Part shown: in pieces, positions 34,575 to 43,269 of the stretch
Position numbering within the stretch: position 1 is the stretch's first letter
How the letters are laid out: each line of letters begins with the position of its first letter
Source of the DNA: Pseudomonas tumuqii
Lineage (GTDB): Bacteria; Pseudomonadota; Gammaproteobacteria; Pseudomonadales; Pseudomonadaceae
Length of the DNA stretch: 64,000 nt
Direction: 5' to 3'
Assembly: GCF_013184545.1 (NCBI RefSeq)
Contig: NZ_JAAOJA010000012.1
Span: 124,001 to 188,000 of the forward strand
Made by a program: the position numbers and the translations under genes
The notes under the pieces: model-generated
Database searches by the model: none
The model's input: only the letters and a program-made list of their open reading frames with translations
Told to the model about the DNA's origin: nothing

Positions 34575-37566
34575 GGGCGACTCCCACCTCGGCGCGCAGG
34601 CGCTTGAACGCGTCGGCGCCTTGCCATTTCTCGATCTGGACCAGGCATGAGTTCGGACTCATGCTGCTGGTCCCCTGGGCTTGCGGGCGATCCGGGGTGA
34701 GGATGTTCAAGCAGCCGCCGATTTCCACCGTCTCGCCGGCCACCTGCACCATCTGGAACTCGGCACTGGCCTCGTAGGACTTGACCACCCCCGGCACCAC
34801 CAGGGCCGACACGTCGGCGGCGCAGATCACCGCCCCGCGGTCGTTGTAGATCTTGACCAGGTCGCGGTGGGCGATGCCTCGCGCCTGCGCATCGGCAGGA
34901 CAGATGCGCAGCAGCCAGAAATCGTGGCCGGCGATGCGCGCGCGATGGTCCTGCACCCGGTTGGTGACGCTGTTCTTGCCGTCGCTGGAGGTGTGGAAGC
35001 TGTAGCGCGAGTGGGTCGCGATCATCTGCAGCGGATACTTGGCGACCAGCTCGGTCGTCCCCAGGCCTTCCCAGGACGGGATGTAGCGGTTGAGCGCCGG
35101 CCGCTCGGGATTGTCCTGGGTATGCCGCCTGAGGATTTCCGGAACGAACTCCAGCTTGCCGCTGGGCGTCTGCAAGCCCTTGCCGAACTCTTCCGCCCAC
35201 TGCGACGGCAGCGGAAACGGCTCCGGCAGATCCTTGACACGGCCTTCGGCGAACCAGCGCATGTCCACCGGAGGGCGCAGTTCGGGCCTTTCCGGCGGCA
35301 CGATGTAATAGCCCTTGCGGCAGAAATCGGCCCAGGAGACATGGTCCGGCAGGTCGGAGGAGTCGAACACCCGCTTGACCCAGTCGAGCTCGCTGCAGCC
35401 TTCGGTGAATACCCCGCCGAGGCCCAGCCTTTCGAGGATGGCCGTGAAGATGTCGTAGTCCGAGCGCGACTCGCCGAACGGTTCGATGCACTTGTGCTGC
35501 AGCGCCACCACCCGATGATTGACCAGGGTGTAGCCATGGTGGGCATAACCGCCGGAGTTGCACCATTCGCCGATGTCCCAGCGTTCGAGCTGGGTGCACG
35601 CGGGCAGGATGATGTCGGCGAACTGGGCCTCGCCTTCCATCCAGATCGACTGGTTGACCACGAACTCGATGCTGTCGTGGCGGTAGGCCTCGACCCAGCG
35701 CCCGGATTTCGTCACGGTGCTGAACGACGAGCCGCCGTAGCGGTAGATCATGTGGATCGGCGAATAGCCGGCCATCGGGTAGGTGAAGGGGGCGAACTGC
35801 GCCTCCTGCGACATGCCGTCCCACAGATAGCCGGTGGCGTGGCCGTTGATGATGGCATCGGGCAACTGCTGCCGCGGCACAAGCTGCTTGACCGGGTTCA
35901 TGGTCAGGATGTGCGGCATACGCTGGTAGTTGTTCACCGCGTTGCCGGTCCACATCAGGTCGCCGGAAATCCCGCCGTCGGCATAGCCGGGGAAGTAGAA
36001 ATGATGGTCCACCGGCGTGCCGATCTGCAGGCAGCCGAAGTTGACCCCGGGTTTGCCCCAGCCCTGCATGCTCATCATCATGATCAGGCAGCGCGCCCAC
36101 TGCTGTCCGGTCGCACCGCGACCGGCGCCACCGAAGCCAGCGCCGGTCATGCCGGTCGCCAGATAGACCTTGCGGTTGCCCCACTTGCGGGCCAGGGCGC
36201 GCACGTCCTTGGCCGGCACGCCGGTTTCCCCTTCCTGCCACTCAGGCGTCTTGGCCACGCTGTCGGTCTCGCCCAGCAGGTAGGCCTTCCACTCGTCGAA
36301 GCCGGTGGTGCGGGTGGCAACGTACTCCTTGTCGTACAGGCCTTCGACCGCCCACACGTACATGATGGCGGTGGCCAGTGCGGCATCGGTTTGCGGCCGG
36401 ATCGGAATCCAGCGCCCGCCGAGCAATTGCGCGGTGGGGTTGTTATGCGGATCGATATGGATGAACTCGATACCCAGTTCCTTGGCCCACAGGCGGCGGG
36501 TCGTGCCCTCGAAACCGGCATAGGCGCCGTTGGTGCTCTCCGGGTCGCAGGACCAGAAGACCATCATCTCGGCTTCCTTCAGGCAGTCTTCGACGGCGCC
36601 ATAGCCGGCCGGCACGCCGACCCGCATGGAATTGCCGAAGTGGTGCATGGCGCCCCAGTACCAGCCCTCCCAGCTGTCCGGGTTGGCGGCGACACGGGTG
36701 AAGCCGATCAGGTTGGCGAAGCGGGTCAGCGAGCTGAGGTAATAGCCGACATTGCCCCACTGATGGTGGGACGACATCGGGAAGGTGATCGAGCCGGGCC
36801 CGTGGACGCGCTTCTGCCGGTTGATTTCCTTGGCGACGATGGTCAGCGCCTCGTCCCAACTGATCGGTACATAGCCCGACTTGCCACGGTTCTGCGGGTT
36901 GCGCTCGCCGTCGGGGTCGAAATCGACCCGCTTCATCGGCTGCAGAATGCGCTTGTCCGAATAAACCAGGGATTTCAGCGACAGGGCATGCGGCGCCACC
37001 AGCGCACGGCGCTTGGGGCGGAAGGTCTTGCCGCGCGCCTGCAGTTCCCAGCTCGGCGCATCCTTGTCGTCCAGTTCCAGCGGCGTGACGCGCTGGATGC
37101 GCCCGCCCTTGACGTAGATGAACAGCGGCCCACCGTTGGTGCAGGTGGTGTAGCGGCGGGTGCCGTCGCGCATCGGCAGGCCCATCTCCAGGCCGACCGT
37201 CTGGCTGAGATTGAGCGTCTGGGTGAACCACACCACCAGATGGTCCGGGCCTTTGGCGACGACCTTGAAATTCTTCGCGGCGTGGACGATCTCACTCATG
37301 TCCGGATTGGGCGAGAGGAATTTCAGCGCCGTCGGCAGGTCCTTGAACAGGATGCTGACGTCAGCCTGCGCCGCTGTGCCGGCGCGCGACGACACCTTGC
37401 CGCCTTTGATTTGCAGGAAGCGGCCGATGCTGCCGTCCTGCAGCCCCATATAGGCAGTGCAATTCTTCTGCTTGAGCCGGGCGCGGAATTGTGGATGTTT
37501 GCTGGCAGTGAAGCCGAGCACCTTGGGCAAGGCGAACAGTATTGTTTTCAGTATTATTTTTTTCAT
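34567..37566 (-). CDS. Molybdopterin oxidoreductase, transhydroxylase/resorcinol hydroxylase type, with SCP2-like N-terminus
   Basis: The 999-residue catalytic subunit begins with about 125 residues that look like an SCP2 lipid-binding domain (VSILFKDLPTALKFLS ... FKVVAKGPDHLVVWF). A DMSO-reductase-fold domain follows (YTTCTNGGPLFIYVKGG at 139-155; DPES at 341-344; WMEGEAQFADIILPACTQLE). The N-terminal Fe-S cysteines of many relatives are absent, as in pyrogallol transhydroxylase. The enzyme probably moves or adds a ring OH without O2. Such enzymes are best known from anaerobes, so its place next to O2-dependent dioxygenases is unusual. The SCP2 part may help bind a hydrophobic substrate; that is inference. 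Confidence 0.8.
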   Translation of the reverse strand: MKKIILKTILFALPKVLGFTASKHPQFRARLKQKNCTAYMGLQDGSIGRFLQIKGGKVSSRAGTAAQADVSILFKDLPTALKFLSPNPDMSEIVHAAKNFKVVAKGPDHLVVWFTQTLNLSQTVGLEMGLPMRDGTRRYTTCTNGGPLFIYVKGGRIQRVTPLELDDKDAPSWELQARGKTFRPKRRALVAPHALSLKSLVYSDKRILQPMKRVDFDPDGERNPQNRGKSGYVPISWDEALTIVAKEINRQKRVHGPGSITFPMSSHHQWGNVGYYLSSLTRFANLIGFTRVAANPDSWEGWYWGAMHHFGNSMRVGVPAGYGAVEDCLKEAEMMVFWSCDPESTNGAYAGFEGTTRRLWAKELGIEFIHIDPHNNPTAQLLGGRWIPIRPQTDAALATAIMYVWAVEGLYDKEYVATRTTGFDEWKAYLLGETDSVAKTPEWQEGETGVPAKDVRALARKWGNRKVYLATGMTGAGFGGAGRGATGQQWARCLIMMMSMQGWGKPGVNFGCLQIGTPVDHHFYFPGYADGGISGDLMWTGNAVNNYQRMPHILTMNPVKQLVPRQQLPDAIINGHATGYLWDGMSQEAQFAPFTYPMAGYSPIHMIYRYGGSSFSTVTKSGRWVEAYRHDSIEFVVNQSIWMEGEAQFADIILPACTQLERWDIGEWCNSGGYAHHGYTLVNHRVVALQHKCIEPFGESRSDYDIFTAILERLGLGGVFTEGCSELDWVKRVFDSSDLPDHVSWADFCRKGYYIVPPERPELRPPVDMRWFAEGRVKDLPEPFPLPSQWAEEFGKGLQTPSGKLEFVPEILRRHTQDNPERPALNRYIPSWEGLGTTELVAKYPLQMIATHSRYSFHTSSDGKNSVTNRVQDHRARIAGHDFWLLRICPADAQARGIAHRDLVKIYNDRGAVICAADVSALVVPGVVKSYEASAEFQMVQVAGETVEIGGCLNILTPDRPQAQGTSSMSPNSCLVQIEKWQGADAFKRLRAEVGVAHE

Positions 37567-37651
37567 ATCTGGTCGATTCGGTTGCTAAATGCGATGGGGC
37601 AGTTACTCCAAGGGGGCGGTTCGCCCGCTTTGGAGCGGTGGTGGCCGGGAC

Positions 37652-37674
37652 GCCCGCCCGGGTTACGGGCGGGC
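37652..37674. other. GC-rich hairpin between VOC and Mo-enzyme genes
   Basis: GCCCGCCC-GGGTTAC-GGGCGGGC is a perfect 8-bp stem. It lies between two leftward genes and has no T-run, so it may attenuate or process the transcript rather than end it. Confidence 0.4.
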
Positions 37675-37710
37675 CCCTTGCAGCGGCCGATTAGCGTTGT
37701 TCCGGCGGAC

Positions 37711-38625
37711 TCACAGGCCAGGGAAATCCGGCCCCCACTGCAGCAGGGTGTCGCGGCCGAACGGATAACTCAGCGTCGGCGTGTGCTCGTTGACCAGGTC
37801 ACCATCGGAGAAATGCTCCACATGGAAGCCGACCGGATCGGTCCAGTAGTCGAATATCTGGCTGCCATGGAAATGGCGGCCGATACCCCAGCGGTGCTTG
37901 TAGCCCTTGTCCAGCATCTGCATATGCCCCATGCCGACATCGTCGAAGTCGCGGCACTCGAAAGACACATGGTCCAGGCCCGCGGTCGGTGCGCCGACGA
38001 TCGCCAGGGTATGGTGGTCGGTCCATTGCGGCCCCTTGTCCAGGTGCATGAAGGCGGCCAATACCTGGGTCTCGTCACCACCATGGATCAGCTCGGACGG
38101 TTTCATGCCGAGGTTCTCGCCGTACCACTCGATCAGTTGCCGGGGGGTCGGCGAGAAGACCGCCAGATGGCCGAGGCGCTGCACGTGCGACGGACCGTGC
38201 TCGGGTCGCTGGTAACGGCCGAGGCGGTTCTTGGCGTGCGCATCGTTCCAGGCAATCGGCGCGCCACCACAAGGCACGGGCTGCAGGCGCTGGGCGCCGA
38301 AAACGAACTCCAGCCGACGGCCATCCGGGTCGATCGTATCGCAATACCGGCCGCCACCGGGATGCGGGCAGTCCTCGATCTCGGCACCGAAACGGGCGGC
38401 GAGTTGCGCCAGGACTTGCTGGCTGGCGACGCGAAAACCCATGCCGACGAAGGCGGCCTCGCCCTGGCTGGTGACATAGGCAAACGGTGCATCGCCATAG
38501 CCGCGCAGATAGAGGAAATCCCCCTGCTGCGCAGCATCCAGCAGGCCGTAATCGAGCATGAACTGGCGGATTGCAGACAGATCGGGGTGGCGGAAGATCA
38601 CGTATTCGATATCGTCGATAAGCAT
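37711..38625 (-). CDS. Type I extradiol dioxygenase (VOC), copy A
   Basis: The 304-residue two-domain dioxygenase cleaves catechols next to the two hydroxyls. The Fe(II) facial triad is readable: His153 (LGHLAVF), His219 (LDHVSFE) and Glu270 (HVEHFSDGD). DHHTLAI at 203-209 is a typical substrate-side motif. GAGGAG precedes the ATG at 38625. A close relative with the same motifs is encoded on the other strand at 41047, so this locus has two paralogues in oppositely oriented units. The gene follows the OYE-type reductase on the same strand. Confidence 0.85.
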   Translation of the reverse strand: MLIDDIEYVIFRHPDLSAIRQFMLDYGLLDAAQQGDFLYLRGYGDAPFAYVTSQGEAAFVGMGFRVASQQVLAQLAARFGAEIEDCPHPGGGRYCDTIDPDGRRLEFVFGAQRLQPVPCGGAPIAWNDAHAKNRLGRYQRPEHGPSHVQRLGHLAVFSPTPRQLIEWYGENLGMKPSELIHGGDETQVLAAFMHLDKGPQWTDHHTLAIVGAPTAGLDHVSFECRDFDDVGMGHMQMLDKGYKHRWGIGRHFHGSQIFDYWTDPVGFHVEHFSDGDLVNEHTPTLSYPFGRDTLLQWGPDFPGL

Positions 38626-38718
38626 TGCTCTCTCCTCGGTGATGCGCAGGTCTGCTTGCCTGAACGCATCAGTCCGGATGGAATGGGACAGATGGAACCG
38701 CGTTTTTTTCAATGCACG

Positions 38719-39954
38719 CTAGGCCCGGCTGATCCATCGCCGGTAGTCCTTCGCCTGACGACGAGACTTCAACTGCGCCCCGATCAACGCCATGAGCGGC
38801 GAGGTCCTGGGTCTTGTTCGCTTGCCCTGGCTGAGCAAGCCGAGTTGCTTCTTGACCACCGAGGCCACGGCCAGCGAGGCCAGTGCCTTGTTCTTCCAAG
38901 GCACGATGATGGGTGCCACTTCGGCGTCCTGCCCCGCTTGCCACAGGCTTGGCAGGGCCGGCTCGATCGCCAGTGCCGTGGCTAGCCCGACCATAGACAC
39001 CGAGCCGCCCACCACGCGCTCGGCGACCGCCCGTCTACGCACGCCGCCGGTGACCATCAGCGGCATGCGCGCCACTTCCCCGATCCTTTCCGCAAACTCA
39101 AGAAAATAGGCCTCCCGCGCCAGGCTACTGCCATCACGGGTCTGCCCCTGCATGGCCGGGCTTTCGTAGCTACCACCCGACAGTTCAACCAGATCGACCG
39201 CCCGCCTGTTGAGCATTTCCACTACGCGCAGCGCATCTTCGGCATCGAAGCCGCCGCGCTGAAAGTCCGCGGAATTGAGCTTCACGGCGACACAAAAGGT
39301 CGGCCCCACTCGCTGACGAATTGCGCCAATCGTGCGCAGGAGTATCTGCGCACGATTTTCCAGACTGCCGCCCCAGCGGTCGCTGCGCTTGTTGGTCAAG
39401 GGCGAAAGGAATTGGCTGAACAGGTAGCCATGCGCCGCATGCACTTCCACGCCGGTAAATCCGGCAAGCTCGGCCAATGCGGCCGTGCGCGCATAGCGCT
39501 CGATCAGCGCCTTGATCTCCAGCTCACTCAGCGCCCGGGGCGGCGCGAACGCCTTCGACAATCCCGGAATATCCACGGCCACTGCCGAAGGCCCCCGGGC
39601 CGGTTGCCCCAGCGCCGCCAGCACCTGCCTGCCGGGATGGTTGATCTGCATCCAGGCCTGGGCCCCGCGACTGCGGCAGGCATCCGCCCATAGGCGGAAT
39701 CGCTCCAGATGCAGCTCGTTCTCGAGCACCACGCCAGCCGGGCCGGTCAAGGCATGACGGTCGACCATGACATTGCCGGTGATGATCAGACCGGCCCCGC
39801 CATCCGCCCAGCGCTGGTAGAGCCTGATCAGCCGGTCCCCCGGCGCGTGATCCTCATCAGCCAGGTTTTCCTCCATGGCAGCCTTGGCGATCCGGTTGGA
39901 AATCACCACGCCATTGGGCAAGTGAAGAGGGTCGAAGAGTCTTGATGCAGTCAT
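38719..39954 (-). CDS. Old yellow enzyme-type NADH:flavin oxidoreductase
   Basis: The 411-residue flavoenzyme has the OYE/2,4-dienoyl-CoA reductase-type barrel signatures: NRIAKAAMEE, NHPGRQ, VEVHAAHGYLFSQFLSPL followed by RSDRWGGSLENR, and MVTGGVRRR. It lacks the Fe-S domain of the large members. It probably reduces an activated double bond of a ring or ring-cleavage product using NAD(P)H. AGGAG lies 9 nt before the ATG at 39954. It is divergent from tetR (40346), with two TGAAC palindromes in the gap, so it is likely under that regulator. Confidence 0.85.
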   Translation of the reverse strand: MTASRLFDPLHLPNGVVISNRIAKAAMEENLADEDHAPGDRLIRLYQRWADGGAGLIITGNVMVDRHALTGPAGVVLENELHLERFRLWADACRSRGAQAWMQINHPGRQVLAALGQPARGPSAVAVDIPGLSKAFAPPRALSELEIKALIERYARTAALAELAGFTGVEVHAAHGYLFSQFLSPLTNKRSDRWGGSLENRAQILLRTIGAIRQRVGPTFCVAVKLNSADFQRGGFDAEDALRVVEMLNRRAVDLVELSGGSYESPAMQGQTRDGSSLAREAYFLEFAERIGEVARMPLMVTGGVRRRAVAERVVGGSVSMVGLATALAIEPALPSLWQAGQDAEVAPIIVPWKNKALASLAVASVVKKQLGLLSQGKRTRPRTSPLMALIGAQLKSRRQAKDYRRWISRA

Positions 39955-40148
39955 GCTCGCTCCTACGGTTAATGAGACATCTCCCAGCCGACTGGGGCGT
40001 AGACCGGTAACGAATCGCACTGGACAGCCCCTTGACGGACCTGCCAGGCAGCATGGAAAGGCTCCCGCCCGCGACGACCGAGAGGTCGATCCGCTCATAC
40101 CGACAGAGGAAGCAGGAAGCTTTTCGGGTGGCCAAGACACCCACAAAC

Positions 40149-40164
40149 TGAACAGTGATGTTCA
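40149..40164. promoter_or_regulatory. TGAAC palindrome A (probable TetR operator)
   Basis: TGAACAGTGATGTTCA is a perfect 6-bp inverted repeat with a 4-nt spacer, 195 bp upstream of the OYE gene. Confidence 0.6.
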
Positions 40165-40299
40165 TTTATAACATCAGAAATAATGGCCTGCAAACTCGAA
40201 AAAACCGTAACACATGCACGAAATCCCTATTTTCAGGGGCTTATAACCAACAACCGACAAGCAAAGCCTTCAGATTCAAAAAAAATCATTGACCGCAAA

Positions 40300-40315
40300 T
40301 GAACAAGCACGTTCA
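40300..40315. promoter_or_regulatory. TGAAC palindrome B (probable TetR operator)
   Basis: TGAACAAGCACGTTCA has the same 16-bp layout as A, 31 bp before the tetR start, a position that would allow self-repression. Confidence 0.6.
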
Positions 40316-40345
40316 ATGAATACCAAGCGATCCTGGAGATAACGC

Positions 40346-40960
40346 ATGGAATCCCTAAATCCGGTACAGCGGCGCATTCACCAAGCCGCACTCCGCCTGT
40401 TCGCCGAACGAGGCGCCATTGACCTGAGCATCAGCGACCTGGCGCTTGAGGCCGGCGTCGCGCGCGGGACGATCTACAACAACGTGCCGAGCATGGAACA
40501 ACTGTTCGAAGCCGTTGCCGCCCATCTCGCTGCCGAGATGCATGAACGCGTCAGAAGGAGTTTCGAAACCCTGGTCGACCCTGCGCATCGACTCGCCAAT
40601 GGCATCCGCTTCTTCATTCGGCGCGCTCATGAAGAACCGCAGTGGGGCACCTTCATTCATCGCTTCGCCATGAGTAACGCCTCACTGCGCGAGATGTTTA
40701 CCAGTCAGGCGGCGAAGGACCTGCTGGACGGCCTTGCCAGCGGACGCTACAGCTTCCGGCAAGACCAGTTGCTCTCAGTTATCACGCTGATTTCCAGCAC
40801 TGCACTGGGGGCAATGTTCCTGGTGTTGGAGGGCCATAAAACCTGGCGCGATGCTGGCACCGATACGGCGGAATTCGTACTCCGGGCACTCGGGGTGCCC
40901 GCTGATGAGGCTGGACGATTGGCGACCGAGAAGCTGCCTGCGCTGCCCGCGATCGACTGA
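40346..40960 (+). CDS. TetR-family regulator, paralogue 1
   Basis: The 204-residue regulator has a TetR helix-turn-helix (about 10-55; LALEAGVARGTIYNNV) and a ligand domain with RRAHEEPQWGTFIHRF. It is clearly paralogous to the TetR at 49449 (RIHxAAxRLFAE, GVARGTIYNN, LANGIRFxxRRAHEEPxWG, YSFRQ and THE C-terminal LPALP all shared). GGAG precedes the ATG. Both paralogues sit beside matching TGAAC palindromes, so they likely bind the same operators and may cross-regulate. Confidence 0.87.
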   Translation: MESLNPVQRRIHQAALRLFAERGAIDLSISDLALEAGVARGTIYNNVPSMEQLFEAVAAHLAAEMHERVRRSFETLVDPAHRLANGIRFFIRRAHEEPQWGTFIHRFAMSNASLREMFTSQAAKDLLDGLASGRYSFRQDQLLSVITLISSTALGAMFLVLEGHKTWRDAGTDTAEFVLRALGVPADEAGRLATEKLPALPAID

Positions 40961-41046
40961 GCCTTTAACTGATGATGGGATTTCGCTCCTGCAATTTAAG
41001 GGGCGCGGCCAGGCTTTGCCCGGAAAAAGTTCGGAGAACAACAACA

Positions 41047-42138
41047 ATGAATAGCAGTACCGCAGTACCTCAACTGAAGGCAGCGCAACCTACCCGGCAC
41101 CCGGCCCCCACGGTCAAGGCTCAACGTCTTGCCCACCTCATCTTCGAGCGCCCCGACCTCGATGAGGCGGCACGCTTCCTGACCGATTTCGGCCTGGTCG
41201 TCTGCCACCAGGATGCCGATACGCTTTACCTGCGCGCGACCGAACCCACGCCCTACTGCTACCGCATTCATCGCGCGGCCCAGGCCCGCTTTCTAGGTTT
41301 CGGACTGGAGGTGCGCAACCTCGATGACCTACACCGTCTGAGCCAGCTCGATGGCGCCTCCAAGGTCGAAGATATCCAGCATCCGGGCGGCGGCAAGCAG
41401 GTCCGGCTGCGCGACCCCTCGGGGTTTGTCGTGGAGGCCGTTTACGCACAGAGCCCTAGCGTCTCCCTTCCGCATAGAGCTGCCCTGCCGTTCAACTTCG
41501 CCCTAGAGCAACTGCGCATCAACGACACGCAGCGCCCGCCGGTAGCACCGCCTGAAGTCTTGAGGCTCGGCCATGTGGTGATGGAAGTCGCCGACTACCA
41601 GGCGACCTGCGCCTGGTACAGCCAGCATCTCGGCTTTATTCCCAGCGACGTACAGGTGCTCCCGGATGGCTCGCCCATCGTCACCTTCATGCGCCTGGAC
41701 CTCGGCGATACTCCGGCGGATCACCACACCCTCGCCATCGCCCAGGGTTTCATGGCGACCTACAGCCATAGTGCCTATGAGCTCGTCGATGCCGATGCAG
41801 TGGGCATGGGCCAGCGCGTCATGCGCGAGCGGGACTGGAAGCACGCGTGGGGAATCGGCCGGCACATCCTCGGCAGCCAGATCTTCGACTACTGGCAGGA
41901 CCCCTGGGGCGACAAGCACGAGCACTACTGCGACGGCGATCTCTTCACCTCCACGCAGCCCACTGGCGTGCATTTCGTCAGCCCCGAAGCCATGGCGCAA
42001 TGGGGGCAACGCATGCCCAAGAGCTTCACCAAGCCCACGCTGAACCCGAGCAACCTGATCAAGCTGGTGCGCAACCTGCACCGCAGCCCGGACCTCACGC
42101 TACGCAAGCTGACGGCGCTTATGCGCCTGTTCGGCTGA
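41047..42138 (+). CDS. Type I extradiol dioxygenase (VOC), copy B
   Basis: The 363-residue dioxygenase keeps the Fe(II) triad His176 (LGHVVME), His241 (YSHSAYEL) and Glu292 (KHEHYCDGD), and DHHTLAIAQG at 225-234. It is a paralogue of the protein at 37711 (GIGRHxxGSQIFDYWxDP is shared) but has about 60 extra residues at its ends. It begins the run dioxygenase, FAH hydrolase, acyl ligase. The ring-cleaved substrate is probably related to, but not the same as, that of copy A. GGAG lies 11 nt before the ATG, farther than ideal. Confidence 0.85.
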   Translation: MNSSTAVPQLKAAQPTRHPAPTVKAQRLAHLIFERPDLDEAARFLTDFGLVVCHQDADTLYLRATEPTPYCYRIHRAAQARFLGFGLEVRNLDDLHRLSQLDGASKVEDIQHPGGGKQVRLRDPSGFVVEAVYAQSPSVSLPHRAALPFNFALEQLRINDTQRPPVAPPEVLRLGHVVMEVADYQATCAWYSQHLGFIPSDVQVLPDGSPIVTFMRLDLGDTPADHHTLAIAQGFMATYSHSAYELVDADAVGMGQRVMRERDWKHAWGIGRHILGSQIFDYWQDPWGDKHEHYCDGDLFTSTQPTGVHFVSPEAMAQWGQRMPKSFTKPTLNPSNLIKLVRNLHRSPDLTLRKLTALMRLFG

Positions 42139-42162
42139 GGCCGCACTGGCGAGGGTGAGGCC

Positions 42163-43269
42163 ATGCGACTCGACAGACGAACTCTGCTCAAGGCCGGTGC
42201 CTTGATCGCCGGCGGCTCACTGATCTACAGCGTTGCCGGCCCCAATTCAGAACAACAACTCAGCCCCCGCACCAGCGAAAGCGGGGCGCACGATGCCCTA
42301 GGAGTGCCTTCAATGTCCGCAGTACATGTTGTCCGTTTCGACTATCAAGATGCCATCCACTGGGGCGTGATCCGCCAGGGCCGGATTACGGTGATACCGG
42401 GAAGTTTCGCCACGACCGGCGACTTTATCCGGCAGAACAGCGTCGAAGATCTGCGCCAACTCAAGGGCACCGAGCTGGCCGAGAGCGAAGTCAAGGTGCT
42501 GTCGCCGGTGACCCGCAACCAGCAATTCGTCTGCCAGGGCGCCAACTATCGCCAGCACATGATCGAGTCGGGCATGGATCCTGACGCGAAGAAGTTCAAC
42601 ATGATCTTCACCAAGGCGACCAGCTGCCTGGTGGCGGCGGACAGCGACCTGATCAAGCCGCGCAACGTGCGCTTCCTCGACTACGAGATCGAGCTGGGCC
42701 TGGTGATGAAGCGCGCGATCAGCGGCGCCACCAAGGTCACCGACGCCAATCTGCATGAGTTCATCGCCGGCGTCGTCATCGTCAACGACTACTCGGCGCG
42801 CGATATCCAGATTCCCCAGATGCAGTTCTACAAGGGCAAGAGCTTCCGCACCTTCGGCCCGGTCGGCCCCTACCTGTGCCTGCTGGATGCCAAGGACATA
42901 CATTACCTGAAGGCTCTGCAACTGCGCCTGACGGTCAACGGCCAGGTGCGCCAGGACGACAGCACGGCCAACCTGGTTTACGGCCCTGCGGAAACCCTTA
43001 GCGAACTCGCGTCGGTGCAAGATCTCGACGTCGGCGACCTGATCGCCACCGGCACCCCGGCGGGCTGCGCCCTGAGCATCCCCTCCCCGGCCAAACAACG
43101 TATCGCCGCCCTAATGCCGGAAGCCACCAAATGGAAGCTGTTCCTCAAGGCCCAGGAGAGCCGGTCGCAGTACCTCAAGCCAGGCGACGTGGTCGAGGCG
43201 CGCATTCGCAGTGCCGATGGCCTGATTGACCTGGGCGTACAGCGCAACCTTGTGGTAGGGGAAGCCTGA
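42163..43269 (+). CDS. FAH-family hydrolase with Tat-like N-terminal extension
   Basis: The 368-residue protein has an FAH fold from about residue 51 on (VRFDYQDAIHWGVI; FLDYEIELGLV; NDYSARDIQ; GTPAGCALS), used for hydrolysis or decarboxylation of beta-diketo ring-cleavage products. The first 50 residues are extra: MRLDRRTLLKAGALIAGGSL is a twin-arginine signal-like sequence, odd for a family of cytosolic enzymes. A second start at 42313 has AGGAG 9 nt upstream and begins exactly where FAH proteins usually begin. Both starts may be used. Its stop overlaps the ligase start by 1 nt. Confidence 0.82.
   Translation: MRLDRRTLLKAGALIAGGSLIYSVAGPNSEQQLSPRTSESGAHDALGVPSMSAVHVVRFDYQDAIHWGVIRQGRITVIPGSFATTGDFIRQNSVEDLRQLKGTELAESEVKVLSPVTRNQQFVCQGANYRQHMIESGMDPDAKKFNMIFTKATSCLVAADSDLIKPRNVRFLDYEIELGLVMKRAISGATKVTDANLHEFIAGVVIVNDYSARDIQIPQMQFYKGKSFRTFGPVGPYLCLLDAKDIHYLKALQLRLTVNGQVRQDDSTANLVYGPAETLSELASVQDLDVGDLIATGTPAGCALSIPSPAKQRIAALMPEATKWKLFLKAQESRSQYLKPGDVVEARIRSADGLIDLGVQRNLVVGEA

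Larger units (their letters stand above)
39955..40345. other. Divergent promoter region, OYE gene / tetR
   Basis: A 391-bp gap between divergent genes. The right half (40150-40330) is AT-rich compared with its surroundings. It holds two matching palindromes (40149-40164 and 40300-40315). No gene is supported in it. Confidence 0.6.

Noticed and set aside
34681..38985. A very long open frame on the plus strand, opposite the Mo enzyme and dioxygenase genes
   Set aside because: It is the antisense of recognisable genes. High GC at third positions keeps such frames open. Its translation is rich in His, Gly, Arg and Val with no domain pattern.
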